64,000 nt of DNA from Paenalcaligenes faecalis (GCF_027557445.1 NZ_CP106841.1:1474001-1538000), one strand, 5' to 3'. Shown: positions 53,031 through 61,805, numbered from the stretch's first letter. Translations and numbers: made by a program. The notes: a model not told the origin generated them from the letters alone.

Positions 53031-53640
53031 GCAGCAATATCCAGTGGTCCCCATCTTATGCAAGGCAAGTTGCCTCCTACATGAGTCGCGATGTGTTTCC
53101 ACACATTGGCCTTACCTATTACTAGCATCAGCACAGCGATGCTGCGTGTACTGATTACACAGGTGGCTGAACGGGGTGCAAATGCGGCTTTGGCAGTACG
53201 GCAGTGGCTGAGTCAGGTGTTTCATCATGCCGCACAGCATGGTTGGTGTGAGCACGACCCAGCGGCGATGTTAAAGCGGTTTATTAAACGCCCTACTATA
53301 CGCCATAACCCTCCCCTGCCTTGGCAGGAAATCCGTCCTTTTATGCAGGCGTTGGATTCATGGAATGGTTTTTTTATTACACGTACTGCGTTGCAGTTAT
53401 TAGCTTTGACTTTTGTACGGACGGTAGAGCTGCGCCGAGCGACTTGGGATCAGATTGATTTTACTGGGGCAACATGGTCTATACCTGCACAGAACATGAA
53501 GATGCGTCGACCTCATTTAGTGCCGTTATCTAAGCAAGTTGTGCAGTTGTTGACGGAGTTACATACGATGACTGGGAGGCTTTTGCCCAGGGCCAAACCA
53601 TTGAACACGTCACCCAACAATTTGGCCCCATGTCAAAACG
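52988..53640 (+). pseudogene. Tyrosine integrase remnant
   Basis: Frame 1 reads SQIFKTVAQHWMSSNIQWSP then YMSRDVFPHIG and stops; frame 2 (from ~53105) continues ITQVAERGANAALAVRQWLS, VFHHAAQHGWCEHDPAAMLK, ...LTFVRTVELRRATWDQIDFT, the first catalytic arginine of a P4-type phage/island integrase. The second half (HxxR and Tyr) is missing after ~TELHTMTG. The sequence past ~53580 is another gene's tail (WEAFAQGQTIEHVTQQFGPM in a shifted frame). Confidence 0.72.
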
Positions 53641-53680
53641 CAGAGTGCAATTGTTGAGTGTGACGGAAAGGGAGCATTAA

Positions 53681-53706
53681 TGTAGGAGCGAACCCTATTC
53701 GCGATT
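53681..53706. repeat. REP-like palindrome
   Basis: TGTAGGAGCGAACCCTATTC then GCGAT: a GGAGCGAA/TTCGCGAT hairpin that resembles Pseudomonas-type REP units. Single occurrence seen here. Confidence 0.35.
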
Positions 53707-54265
53707 TAATGAAATAGCTCGTCTAGGCTTTCTGCTTTTAATAATTGCAATGTCCAAATTTCACGTTGTTCTTGGCTGGCAGATTTGATGCGCTGTTGTA
53801 GGTCAGAAGAAAGTGGACCGAATTTACTTTCTAACAATCGTAATAAAATCGTGATTTGAGCTCGCTTTAGGCCTTCCTCAAGTCCTTCACCACGACCTTT
53901 CTCTCGCCCTTCCTCTAAACCTTCTTGCCAGCCTTCCATCCGTTCTTTATAACCCCAACGGCGGGGATCGAGTTCAATCATCTCATGTACCTCACTGAAT
54001 GAAATAGTATGATGTGTAGATGTATCGGGTGCTACACGGGGAAAATACACATGCCGTAGCCAAGATAAAATAGCACCTCGTAACTCTCGGTATTGTGCTG
54101 ATTGTTGGTCTAGCTGGCGTAACAACTGCTGCGCTTGGGTGTAATCCTCACTGTGTTCCAACAAAAATAACAAGGCCGTTAAATTATCGTGTGGTAATGC
54201 TTTATTTTTAGCCCATAACTACTGATCAATCAACAAGTAGCGTTGCTGTGGTTGATAAGATCCGT
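53706..54265 (-). pseudogene. Rpn-family recombination-promoting nuclease, C-terminal remnant
   Basis: The C-terminal part (LWAKNKALPHDNLTALLFLL, ELRGAILSWLRHV, then a charged repeat region EEGREKGRGEGLEEG and ILLRLLESKFGPLSSDLQQR) matches Rpn/transposase_31 proteins with a DUF4351 tail. The matching upstream segment SYQPQQRYLLIDQ is separated by an in-frame TAG at ~54223. The PD-(D/E)XK core upstream is missing, so it is inactive. Confidence 0.65.
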
Positions 54266-54267
54266 GT

Positions 54268-54480
54268 CTACAATGGACCCCATGAGTCACGCAATATCTG
54301 CTCTATGTCTGAGTTAGCACATAAGTTGTTATCTGCTCGCCCTAGGGTGGTCATTTCATCTTGCAAATCTAATAACGTCTGTAAATCTGGGATATAGGCT
54401 TTTACCCGTTCGCGCACAGCCAGCGCTTTATGTAACCGATCAAATTTGCCTAGTAGTTCGCCTAGGTTTGACGTCACAAG
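54268..54480 (-). pseudogene. Unidentified gene fragment
   Basis: An open minus-strand stretch reading KFDRLHKALAVRERVKAYIP, DLQTLLDLQDEMTTLG, ...IEQILRDSWGPL. Helical; no family recognised. It is bounded by the Rpn remnant and by the GC-rich flagellin fragment, so it is likely the end of a lost gene. Confidence 0.35.
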
Positions 54481-54483
54481 TAG

Positions 54484-55162
54484 CATCAACGCACAACCTG
54501 AGATTGGTGAGCAAGTTGGCTACAATGCTGCTCTTGGCCAAATTTTCGAAGTCAAAGATAAGGACGGAAACGTCTTAACTGAGACCTTTGCAGCTAAAGC
54601 CGATGACGGCTCATTGATTGCCGTCAAGAAAGCGACGACTGCTACTGCTGCTAATGCGGGTTTCGTTGCTGTTACGTACGACTCGAATGGTGCTACTGCG
54701 GGGGGAGTTGCTAACGCCACCTTGGTGTTTGCATCGGCGAGCGCCACCGACTTTGCGAACGGTAACGTAATCATCGCTGGGAAGAACTCTTCCGGCGTAG
54801 TGGTCGATACTGGCGTGGCTCTTACGGGAACCCTGGCTGATAATGGCGGCGAAACGGACACAAGCGCTATGGCAGCTGCTTCTCTGGCAGTTGGCGGCCT
54901 TGCCCGTCTTGATGAAGCCCTGAAAACGGTAGATACCCTGCGCTCTGACTTGGGTGCAATTCAAAATCGCTTTCAGTCCGCTATCACCAACCTGCAAACC
55001 AACAGCACTAACCTGCAAGCTGCACGTTCGCGTATTGAAGACGCTGACTACGCGACGGAAGTCTCCAACATGACTCGCGCTCAGATCCTGCAGCAAGCTG
55101 GTACCTCGGTTCTGGCCCAGGCCAACCAAGTACCGCAAGGCGTGTTGTCGCTGCTGCGTTAA
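54484..55162 (+). pseudogene. Flagellin 3' fragment, GC-rich
   Basis: About 225 residues: a variable-domain part (QIFEVKDKDGNVLTETFAAK ...) and the complete C-terminal D1/D0 ([20 protein letters not shown], ...[18 protein letters not shown], ending VLSLLR). The N-terminal D0/D1 is missing, so it cannot polymerise. Base composition and codon use are clearly richer in G/C than the intact fliC, for instance CTGCTGCGT at the end where fliC has TTATTACGT; this points to transfer from another species. Confidence 0.82.
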
Positions 55163-55209
55163 TTCCAGGCAGTATTGGGGGTGGACGACCATCCCCATAC
55201 AGAAACAAG

Positions 55210-55244
55210 AAGCCGCCTTTCCTTCGGGACTGGCGGCTTTTCCA
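55210..55244 (+). terminator. Terminator of the GC-rich flagellin fragment
   Basis: AAGCCGCC (55210-55217) with GGCGGCTT (55232-55239), then TTCC; carried along with the foreign fragment. Confidence 0.82.
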
Positions 55245-55278
55245 TTTGGGATGCTGCAGTAGATGAAGGACCAGCCCT

Positions 55279-55390
55279 TTACCGCAAGATCACTTTCTTC
55301 TTGATCGGCTTTCCATCGCTTCCCACGACGGTCCAGTATCCATAGAGGCCAGCCGCTTCCAGGTTGTTCCGGACGGTATTGTCGCTGACG
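55279..55390 (-). pseudogene. C-terminal gene fragment on the foreign segment
   Basis: The minus strand reads VSDNTVRNNLEAAGLYGYWT then VVGSDGKPIKKKVILR and stop; high GC like the flagellin fragment. Its 5' part is cut by the IS3 element. No family recognised. Confidence 0.4.
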
Positions 55391-55441
55391 TGAACTGACC
55401 CCAAGAAGTTGGACACCCTTCCAACCTTTTGGGGTTTTTCT

Positions 55442-55984
55442 ATGGCTAAATATAGTGCAGAACTTAAGCTCTATCTTGTAAAAAGTTATGCGTCAGGGCA
55501 GCTTGGTCTCTCTGAAATACATGAAGAGTTTGGCGTACCAAATCGAATGCTCTTAAACTGGTACCAACGCTTTAAGTATCATGGGATCGAGGCATTTTCT
55601 AAGAAACATAGTCACTATGATGCAGATTTCAAACTTCGTGTGTTAAATCACCAGCAAACTCATCAGTTGAGTGCGCATGAAACGGTTGCTTTTTTTAATA
55701 TTCGAGGTGGCTCAGGGGTAGTCAGTCGGTGGCGTCGGCAGTATGATTTAGGTGGAATCAGAGCGCTTGAGCCTAAGCCTAAAGGACGCAAATCAACGAT
55801 GAATCAACCCAATAAAAAAGACCGGACGGCGGGAACGCCCGAACAAAAACGCATTAAAGAGCTTGAGGAAAAGCTTTTGTATTTAGAAGCGGAGAATGCC
55901 TACTTAAAAAAGCTCGATGCCTTACTTCAGAAAAAAGAACAAGCAAAAAAAGCAAATCTCTTACCCAAGAAAAAGCGCGTGTAG
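55442..55984 (+). CDS. IS3-family OrfA (InsA-like)
   Basis: 180 aa from the ATG at 55442 (MAKYSAELKLYLVKSYASGQ). Two helix-turn-helix domains (LGLSEIHEEFGVPNRMLLNW, and ~60-110) and a leucine-zipper-like end (RIKELEEKLLYLEAENAYLK). It binds the IS ends. A run of seven A then G (55945-55952) allows -1 frameshifting into orfB to make the OrfAB transposase. Confidence 0.9.
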   Translation: MAKYSAELKLYLVKSYASGQLGLSEIHEEFGVPNRMLLNWYQRFKYHGIEAFSKKHSHYDADFKLRVLNHQQTHQLSAHETVAFFNIRGGSGVVSRWRRQYDLGGIRALEPKPKGRKSTMNQPNKKDRTAGTPEQKRIKELEEKLLYLEAENAYLKKLDALLQKKEQAKKANLLPKKKRV

Positions 55985-56823
55985 TGGCTGAATTAAGGCA
56001 AAAATATAGTTTAAATTTACTGCTAGGTATTGCACAGTTATCTCGCAGTACCTTTTATTACCACTTAGCTAAACAGCGGGTGGTGGACCCGCTCACAACC
56101 TTAAAAGTGAAGATTCAAGCGCTTTACCACCGTCATAAAGGGCGCTACGGCTATCGCCGTATTACGGCGGCATTACGTCATTTAGGTGAAGTGGTAAATC
56201 ATAAAAAGGTGCAACGCTTGATGCAGCAACTCGGCTTAAAGTCGATTGTTCGGGTGAAGAAATACCGCTCGTATCGCGGCCAAGAAGGACGCATTGCGCC
56301 CCATTTGTTACAGCGTCAGTTTGATGCCTCTGGGCCCAATCAAAAATGGGTAACGGATGTGACCGAGTTTAAGGTAGCAGGAGAAAAGCTGTACCTATCC
56401 CCGATGATGGATTTATATAATGGGGAAATTGTTGCGCATGAAATGAGTCTGCGCCCCGCTCTTCGGTTCGTGACTCAAATGGTGGAAAAAGCAAAGAAAG
56501 GACTTAAAAAAGAAGATAAGCCACTGGTTCATAGTGATCAAGGTTGGCACTATCAAAACCGTGCGTATCAGACACTTTTAATCGAACGGGGACTGACACA
56601 GAGCATGTCTCGCCGAGGAAACTGCTTGGATAATGCCGTCATAGAAAGCTTCTTTGGTACCTTAAAATCCGAATTATTCCATCTGCAAAAATGGCAATCG
56701 GTAGAGCAGCTTAAAAAAGCAATTGATGAGTATATTTACTATTACAATCACGAACGGATTAAACTAAAACTAAAAGGACTGAGTCCGGTGCAATACCGAA
56801 TTCAGTCCTTAACTACCCAGTAA
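55984..56823 (+). CDS. IS3-family OrfB transposase
   Basis: 279 aa from GTG at 55984; in the frameshift product the -1 frame continues upstream (KSLTQEKARVVAELRQKY). The DDE catalytic set is present: KWVTDVTEF, LVHSDQGWHY, and NAVIESFFGTLKSE. HTH_21 region YHRHKGRYGYRRI near the start. Complete. Confidence 0.92.
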   Translation: MAELRQKYSLNLLLGIAQLSRSTFYYHLAKQRVVDPLTTLKVKIQALYHRHKGRYGYRRITAALRHLGEVVNHKKVQRLMQQLGLKSIVRVKKYRSYRGQEGRIAPHLLQRQFDASGPNQKWVTDVTEFKVAGEKLYLSPMMDLYNGEIVAHEMSLRPALRFVTQMVEKAKKGLKKEDKPLVHSDQGWHYQNRAYQTLLIERGLTQSMSRRGNCLDNAVIESFFGTLKSELFHLQKWQSVEQLKKAIDEYIYYYNHERIKLKLKGLSPVQYRIQSLTTQ

Positions 56824-56956
56824 ATTAAACCGTTCAACTATTGGGGGTCAGTTCAATCCATAAAAGGGCTTCCTTTTTTACATTTAGATAAATAAGCCTT
56901 ATTCTACCTAAAGCCCACACAAATCAAAGCCACTAATTAAGCCCTATTACACCGCC

Positions 56957-57157
56957 ATGCCCACCCAACACCAATCCCTGATCAATCAGCTTCAAACGAT
57001 TATCCTGCAAACCATTACCTTAATTGACCGGTTTGAGGATAAACAAATGCAAGCACAGCTCCCCGCAGACTATGCACAACTGTACGAGGTATTAGAAAAC
57101 TCGATTCAACAACAAAGAAAGCTGCAAAAAGAACTGATTGAAAAAGCGCGGGGTTAA
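56957..57157 (+). CDS. Small helical protein
   Basis: 66 aa, MPTQHQSLINQLQTIILQTI ... KQLQKELIEKARG: amphipathic, probably all-helical. Size and location near flagellar genes would fit a FliT-like chaperone, but there is no sequence proof. Ribosome site not obvious. Confidence 0.4.
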   Translation: MPTQHQSLINQLQTIILQTITLIDRFEDKQMQAQLPADYAQLYEVLENSIQQQRKLQKELIEKARG

Positions 57158-57315
57158 CCACTCAGGGTTTGCGCTAAAGACATAGCGATACAGGTCAGCG
57201 CTAAAGATCATAGAGATTACGTAATTCTCACAATACCTTCTCTAGTAATTACTCCATACACTCAACACAATACTTATTATCGACATACTTATTTTTAGGT
57301 TTAAAAACAAATCGT

Positions 57316-57609
57316 ATGTACAATATAGTTATTGTTTATGATGAAGCAAAAAATGCCAAGAATATAACAGAACGAAACATAAACTTTGATACTGCGGCAC
57401 ACTTGGATTTCTCTACTGCTCTGATCTTTCAAGATACAAGACGAGACTATGGTGAACCACGTTTTATTGCTATAGGTAATATCAATCAGCGTTTGCATGT
57501 ACTTGTATTTACTGAAACGGCATCTGGAATTCGAGTAATCAGTTTACGAAAAGCCAATCACAGGGAGCTACGTAATTATGAAAAACACCGAAAAATCACT
57601 ACTAAATAA
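57316..57609 (+). CDS. brnT: BrnT-family ribonuclease toxin
   Basis: 97 aa. The RelE-like BrnT pattern is visible: YDEAKNAKNITERNINFDTA, then YGEPRFIAIG, HVLVFTETASGIRVISLRKA and the terminal NHRELRNYEKHR with catalytic basic residues. BrnT cleaves mRNA. Overlaps the BrnA gene by 32 nt. Confidence 0.87.
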   Translation: MYNIVIVYDEAKNAKNITERNINFDTAAHLDFSTALIFQDTRRDYGEPRFIAIGNINQRLHVLVFTETASGIRVISLRKANHRELRNYEKHRKITTK

Positions 57610-57856
57610 AGACGGCGAGGTCAGAGAGTTAACTTTAGCTGATCTACAGCACTTTCAGCCTGCAACAGAGGTTCTCCCCCTTACCCTTCAAAAAAAACTA
57701 CATATTCAAGGTCGGGGGCCACAACATGAACCCACTAAAGAACGCATTAGCATACGTCTTTCTGCTGATGTATTACAGGCTTTTCGTACCCAAGGCCCAG
57801 GCTGGCAAACACGAATTGATGAGGTACTAAAAGACTGGGTCGTTAAACACTCTTAA
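57578..57856 (+). CDS. brnA: BrnA-family antitoxin
   Basis: 92 aa. C-terminal ribbon-helix-helix (ERISIRLSADVLQAFRTQGP, GWQTRIDEVLKDWV) as in BrnA. It binds the toxin and represses the operon. The stop codon abuts the flagellin fragment's ATG at 57857 exactly, a junction that puts the flagellin start under the TA promoter. Confidence 0.87.
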   Translation: MKNTEKSLLNKDGEVRELTLADLQHFQPATEVLPLTLQKKLHIQGRGPQHEPTKERISIRLSADVLQAFRTQGPGWQTRIDEVLKDWVVKHS

Positions 57857-58015
57857 ATGCTCACCCTCAATACTAATCATCATGCGCTGATTGCGCAGTA
57901 TCATTTGTCTAAGGCTAATTCCGCCTTGGGGCAGGCAATCGAGCGGCTATCATCGGGTAAACGTATTAATAGCGCCAAAGACGACCCGGCAGGTTTTGCG
58001 ATTGCGAATCGCGTC
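57857..58015 (+). pseudogene. Flagellin 5' fragment, cut by an IscB element
   Basis: 53 residues: MLTLNTNHHALIAQYHLSKA then [20 protein letters not shown] and AIANRV. This is the N-terminal D0/D1 of a flagellin; the IscB element C begins at 58016, and the remaining frame of 17 codons comes from the element. The rest of the gene is not found beyond the element. Confidence 0.85.
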
Positions 58016-58307
58016 AATAACCCCGCCCTAAAGGGCGAGGCATGCCAGATTCGTTCTGCGCTTGCCTAGATTGACCAGACTCAGCGCTGTTGTAGCGCTA
58101 CGTTGGTGTTACGTTCAAGACGCACCTTGGAATGCTTCCTCAGTTCCAAGCTCTGTAAGCGGTAGCCGCAGACACGCCTCGGGTAGGCACGAAACGGGCT
58201 ACCGCACGGTGCTTTAGGCATCTAGCGGGACATCAACCTTGTCGAGGGGAGCGAGGCGTAAGCCTCCGTCACAAGGCCCTTACGGGCAAAATTAGGAGAA
58301 AATAGCC
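57996..58307 (+). ncRNA. Predicted omega-RNA of IscB C, with guide from a conserved flagellin motif
   Basis: Guide candidate at ~57996-58015 (the AIANRV codons), then the scaffold 58016-58307. It carries CTTGGAA/TTCCAAG (58126-58132, 58144-58150) and GTTGGTGT/ACATCAAC (58102-58109, 58230-58237), the counterparts of the element B pairings. Confidence 0.72.
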
Positions 58308-59543
58308 ATGGCTGTTTTTGTAATAGATAGACGCCAAGCGCCCTTGATGCCGTGCTCCGAGAAGCGAGCACGACTTCTATTGGCACAAGGGCGAGCTAGG
58401 GTGCATCGATTGATCCCCTTTACGATTCGCTTGATTGACAGAGAGGTGGCGCAAAGCGAGCTTCAACCGTTAGAGCTTAAAATCGATCCCGGCAGTAAAA
58501 CATCAGGGCTGGCGTTAGTTCGCAATAACGATACCGTTAACGCGGAAACGGGCAAGATAACAGCTACGGCGCACGTATTAAACCTGTTCGAGTTGACACA
58601 TCGTGGGTTTCAAATTAGCCACACCTTAACAGCGAGAAGCCAAATGCGGCGTCGCCGTCGTAGCGCCAACTTACGTTACCGTGCGCCTCGATTCCTTAAT
58701 CGAAAAAACAAAGGCGAAGGGTGGCTCGCACCTAGCTTGCAGCATCGAATTGATACTACGTTATCGTGGGTTGTGCGACTACGAAACGTGGCACCCATTA
58801 CGCACCTAGCTCAAGAGCTGGTTCGATTTGATATGCAGCAGCTTGAAAACCCCGAGATAGCGGGCGTGGAGTACCAGCAAGGCGAATTAGCAGGCTATGA
58901 GGTGCGCGAGTATTTATTGGAAAAGTGGCATCGACAATGTGCCTATTGCGATGTATCAGAGGTGCCGCTGCCGTTAACGCCACGCGATGGAAGTTGCTTA
59001 ACGCGCTCAAGGCAACAGGACTACCCGTTCGCACCGGGTCTGGGGGCTTAACGAAGTTCAATCGCTCACGGCTCGTTATACCAAAGACACATGCCTTAGA
59101 TGCGGTGTGCGTGGGCGAAGTGGATTTTGTAGAGCAGTGGCAAAAACCGACGTTAGTGATTAAAGCCACCGGGCGTGGTAGTTACCAACGCACACGCCTT
59201 AATCGTTTTGGCTTCCCGCGAGGCTATTTAACAAGGCAAAAGCAAATTCATGGCTTTCAGACGGGAGACATGGTAAAGGCGATAGTTACCCAAGGCAAGA
59301 AGGTTGGCGCGTATATTGGTCGCGTTGCCGTTAGAGCCTCAGGAAGCTTTAACATTCAATCCGCAGTGGGTTTGGTTCAAGGCATTAGCCACCGTTACTG
59401 CACCCTTATTCAACGTAGCGATGGCTACGGATACTCAACCCGAATAGATAGCTTCTAACTTTTAGGAGACGCGAGAACAAAGGGGGTCACTACGTGACCC
59501 GTGCTATCCCTCCCCGCCATAAATGACGGGGTATCTCGCACAA
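58016..59543 (+). mobile_element. IscB element C, internally deleted
   Basis: Left end AATAACCCCGCCC at 58016, right end GTATCTCGCACAA at 59543. 1,528 bp, ~179 bp shorter than element A; the difference is the HNH part of iscB. Confidence 0.82.
58308..59458 (+). pseudogene. iscB: IscB with HNH domain deleted and frameshifted
   Basis: The frame is intact through PLMP, RuvC-I, the bridge helix and RuvC-II (to CAYCDVSEVPL), then breaks: sequence encoding the EHIH and CAPCN parts of the HNH is missing and the rest (VNATRWKLLNALKATGLPVR, RuvC-III KTHALDAVCVGEV, C-terminal region) continues in another frame from ~58975. GCCGCTGC occurs at both edges in the intact copy, so the deletion is a slippage or recombination between 8-bp repeats, ~179 bp (not a multiple of 3). 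The product would lack both HNH and RuvC-III. Confidence 0.9.
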
Positions 59544-59608
59544 TTTAGATGAAAAAAGTAGCTCAAACCATTTTTACATCTTTAACCAAAGAATGAACTA
59601 CCACCACC

Positions 59609-61021
59609 CTAACAGATATGTAATCTGCTCAGGATGGGGTTTCCAGTTTCACAGCCTTGCGCGTGATACGTTTTTAACGCATCACGGCTAACCAATAGCT
59701 CCACTGGCGTTTGTGGTTTAGGTTTTTTGCCTGAACCTTTCGTGGACAGTTCCTGCCCCGAATGTAAGTGCTGATAAATGCCCCAAGCCGCCTGCTTAGC
59801 AATCACTTGGCTGGCGTTAACATCAGCATTATCTTGAAATCCGCAAGCATCGCAGGCAAAAAGCGATTGAGACCGCCTTGATGCCCTGTTTATTGTTCTG
59901 CAGTGAGAACACTCTTGGGAAGTATAGGGTGCGGGCACGGAAACAAAGAGTTTGCCGCGCCTAAACGATTTGTATTGCACAAAAGCACGCAACCGACCCC
60001 AGTTTGAACTTAATATAGAACGATTAAGCCCGGACTTTTGCCTGACATTTTTACCGTGTTTTTCTTTTGTTCCTTTGGCGCTAGCCGTCATGGCTTGCAC
60101 GTCTAACTGCTCTAACGCCACGACTATTGTGCTGTCATCTGCTGTTAAACAGTGGCTGACTTGGTGCGCTTGGTTTTCTAAGCACTGGGTTCTATAACGA
60201 TTAATTCTTGCAATACGGTGCTTGGTACGGTGATAACGTTTTGAGCCTTTAACTTGACGTGCTAATTGACGCTGATAGCGCTTTTTATTACGCGCTTTTC
60301 GCTCTAGTTTTTCTGTATTCGCGTTTAATAATTCAGGCGTTATACGTTTTTTAGCATCGCAAGCAGGAATTATCACCCCTCTATCCACACCATTTACTGC
60401 CTGCTCTACCTCTTTTAAGCTTAATGGGCGTAAACGTTCTAACACGCGGGTGTATTCTGGATAGCGTACTGGATTGCCGTCACTATCTAATTCTGCGGTA
60501 GCAAAGCTAATACTCCACTTTCCCGCATGGATCGCGATACAAATGGAAGCAGGTAAATTATTTTCGTGTAATTCATTAGGCTTCGAATTAAGCGAAATAG
60601 CCCCCATTGGGTGCTTTTTTGTGCCTAAGACCACTACCCAATTACCATACTTAGTTTGCGTTAATGTAAACAGCTCACGGGTAATAAACACCGATTGCCG
60701 ACCCTGTTTAGTTTTAAGCTTAGGTCTACCGCCTAATTGCTTAAAAAAGCGCTGGTAGGCTTGATGCCAACGTACCGCACCATTACGTAAAATTTGACTT
60801 GGCACCTCTGATAAAAAAGGCGCTTCTTTCTTATATTGAGAATAAGTTTGATCAATAGGAGCAAATTGCCCTACATGTTGCAAAGAGTTAACAGCAAAGC
60901 GCCTAAAGTAACGGTCATCTTGCACCTTGGCGTTATAAATAAAACGCTGACACCCTATCCACTGGCGCAATAACTGCGCCTGATTTGCGTTAGGAGAGAG
61001 TGCATAACGTTGACCTTTCAT
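59609..61021 (-). CDS. tnpB: TnpB of the IS605-type element
   Basis: 470 aa, longer than the other TnpBs in the window. RuvC motifs NGVDRGVIIP (Asp), VVALEQLDVQAM (Glu), and DNADVNASQVIAK (Asp), with zinc cysteines CSHCRTINR and CDACGFQ. DVNA replaces the DLNA seen in the other TnpBs. It is divergent from tnpA. The stop lies within the end hairpin, where the guide RNA scaffold would end. Confidence 0.88.
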   Translation of the reverse strand: MKGQRYALSPNANQAQLLRQWIGCQRFIYNAKVQDDRYFRRFAVNSLQHVGQFAPIDQTYSQYKKEAPFLSEVPSQILRNGAVRWHQAYQRFFKQLGGRPKLKTKQGRQSVFITRELFTLTQTKYGNWVVVLGTKKHPMGAISLNSKPNELHENNLPASICIAIHAGKWSISFATAELDSDGNPVRYPEYTRVLERLRPLSLKEVEQAVNGVDRGVIIPACDAKKRITPELLNANTEKLERKARNKKRYQRQLARQVKGSKRYHRTKHRIARINRYRTQCLENQAHQVSHCLTADDSTIVVALEQLDVQAMTASAKGTKEKHGKNVRQKSGLNRSILSSNWGRLRAFVQYKSFRRGKLFVSVPAPYTSQECSHCRTINRASRRSQSLFACDACGFQDNADVNASQVIAKQAAWGIYQHLHSGQELSTKGSGKKPKPQTPVELLVSRDALKTYHAQGCETGNPILSRLHIC

Positions 61022-61045
61022 ACTAGAGATTATATATTAGGCCAC

Positions 61046-61522
61046 ATGACAAAACAACCTTATAAATCAAGCTCGCATGCGGTATATCTGCTTAGACTAC
61101 ATTTTGTTTTTGTGACAAAATACCGCCACCCTGTCATCACGCCAGAAATTGAAATCGAGTTGCGTGCTGCATTTGAAAATATAGCCAAAGGCTGGAAAGC
61201 GCAGGTGGTTGAGTGTGGCATAGAGCCAGATCATGCTCACATCCTTATTGATATTATTCCAGCCACGGATATAGCTAGGTTGGCTAACAATCTTAAAAGT
61301 GCTAGCTCTAGACGAGTACGGAATCGTTTTGCTAATTGGATAAATAAATTTTACTGGAAGCCCTTTTTTTGGCATAGAGGGTATTTTGTGGCTACGGTAG
61401 GAAATACGACATTAGATGTAGTGAAAAAGTACATAGAAAGCCAAACCACCCATGGTAAAGACTCTCGGCTTGACCCTCCACCTAAACATAAAGTTTCAGG
61501 TGGGGGAGTGCGCCGAGATTAG
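61046..61522 (+). CDS. tnpA: Y1 single-strand transposase TnpA (IS200/IS605)
   Basis: 158 aa from the ATG at 61046 (MTKQPYKSSSHAVYLLRLHF). HUH motif EPDHAHILIDI and catalytic tyrosine in VVKKYIESQ, the marks of Y1 transposases that move single-stranded DNA. It could serve IscB or TnpB-only elements in trans. The C-terminal PPPKHKVSGGGV is encoded by the end hairpin. Confidence 0.9.
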   Translation: MTKQPYKSSSHAVYLLRLHFVFVTKYRHPVITPEIEIELRAAFENIAKGWKAQVVECGIEPDHAHILIDIIPATDIARLANNLKSASSRRVRNRFANWINKFYWKPFFWHRGYFVATVGNTTLDVVKKYIESQTTHGKDSRLDPPPKHKVSGGGVRRD

Positions 61523-61649
61523 TTCAATTAGCTTACGCACTTACACCAATCGTACCGCTCCGAGCGTTTCAGCAGAAAAAGCGAATCACGTTGATCGTAT
61601 TACTCGCCTTGCTTTTAAAAAGCATAAAGCTGCCACCAAAACTCCTTAG
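61523..61649 (+). other. Open stretch beyond the IS605 end, possible gene remnant
   Basis: A frame open across the IS edge reads RTYTNRTAPSVSAEKANHVD then RITRLAFKKHKAATKTP and stops at 61649. It may be the 3' end of a gene broken by the IS605 element. I could not find the matching 5' part at 59545-59590. Confidence 0.3.
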
Positions 61650-61678
61650 CAGTCAGTGCATAGTCTGCTTTTTTACTA

Positions 61679-61804
61679 ATGAGCCTTTTTTACAGTTTCG
61701 TCGCGTTTAGCCTACCTGATCATATATTCTCTTCTGCTGTTGCTAATCTTATTAATAAGTTAGCTGATGAGCAAATCGTGCAACCTACCTCTATCCAAAA
61801 ATAA
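61679..61804 (+). other. Short open frame before fliA
   Basis: 41 codons (MSLFYSFVAFSLPDHIFSSA...) without a convincing ribosome site, convergent with fliA. Coding status uncertain. Confidence 0.2.
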
Positions 61805-61805
61805 T

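Larger units (their letters stand above)
55391..56855 (+). mobile_element. IS3-family element (IS150 group)
   Basis: Ends TGAACTGACCCC (55391) and its inverted match (…GGGGTCAGTTCA, ending 56855). Two overlapping orfs with an A7G slippery run. No obvious 3-5 bp target duplication at the flanks, so recombination may have occurred. Confidence 0.87.
59580..61535. mobile_element. IS605-type element with divergent tnpA and tnpB
   Basis: tnpA (plus) and tnpB (minus) overlap at their 5' ends. Ends are imperfect: a hairpin in ~59595-59640 (CCACCCT...AGGATGGGG) and one at ~61480-61505 (CTCCACCT...AGGTGGGGGAG) inside the ends of the two genes. The only complete Y1 transposase in the window. Confidence 0.75.
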
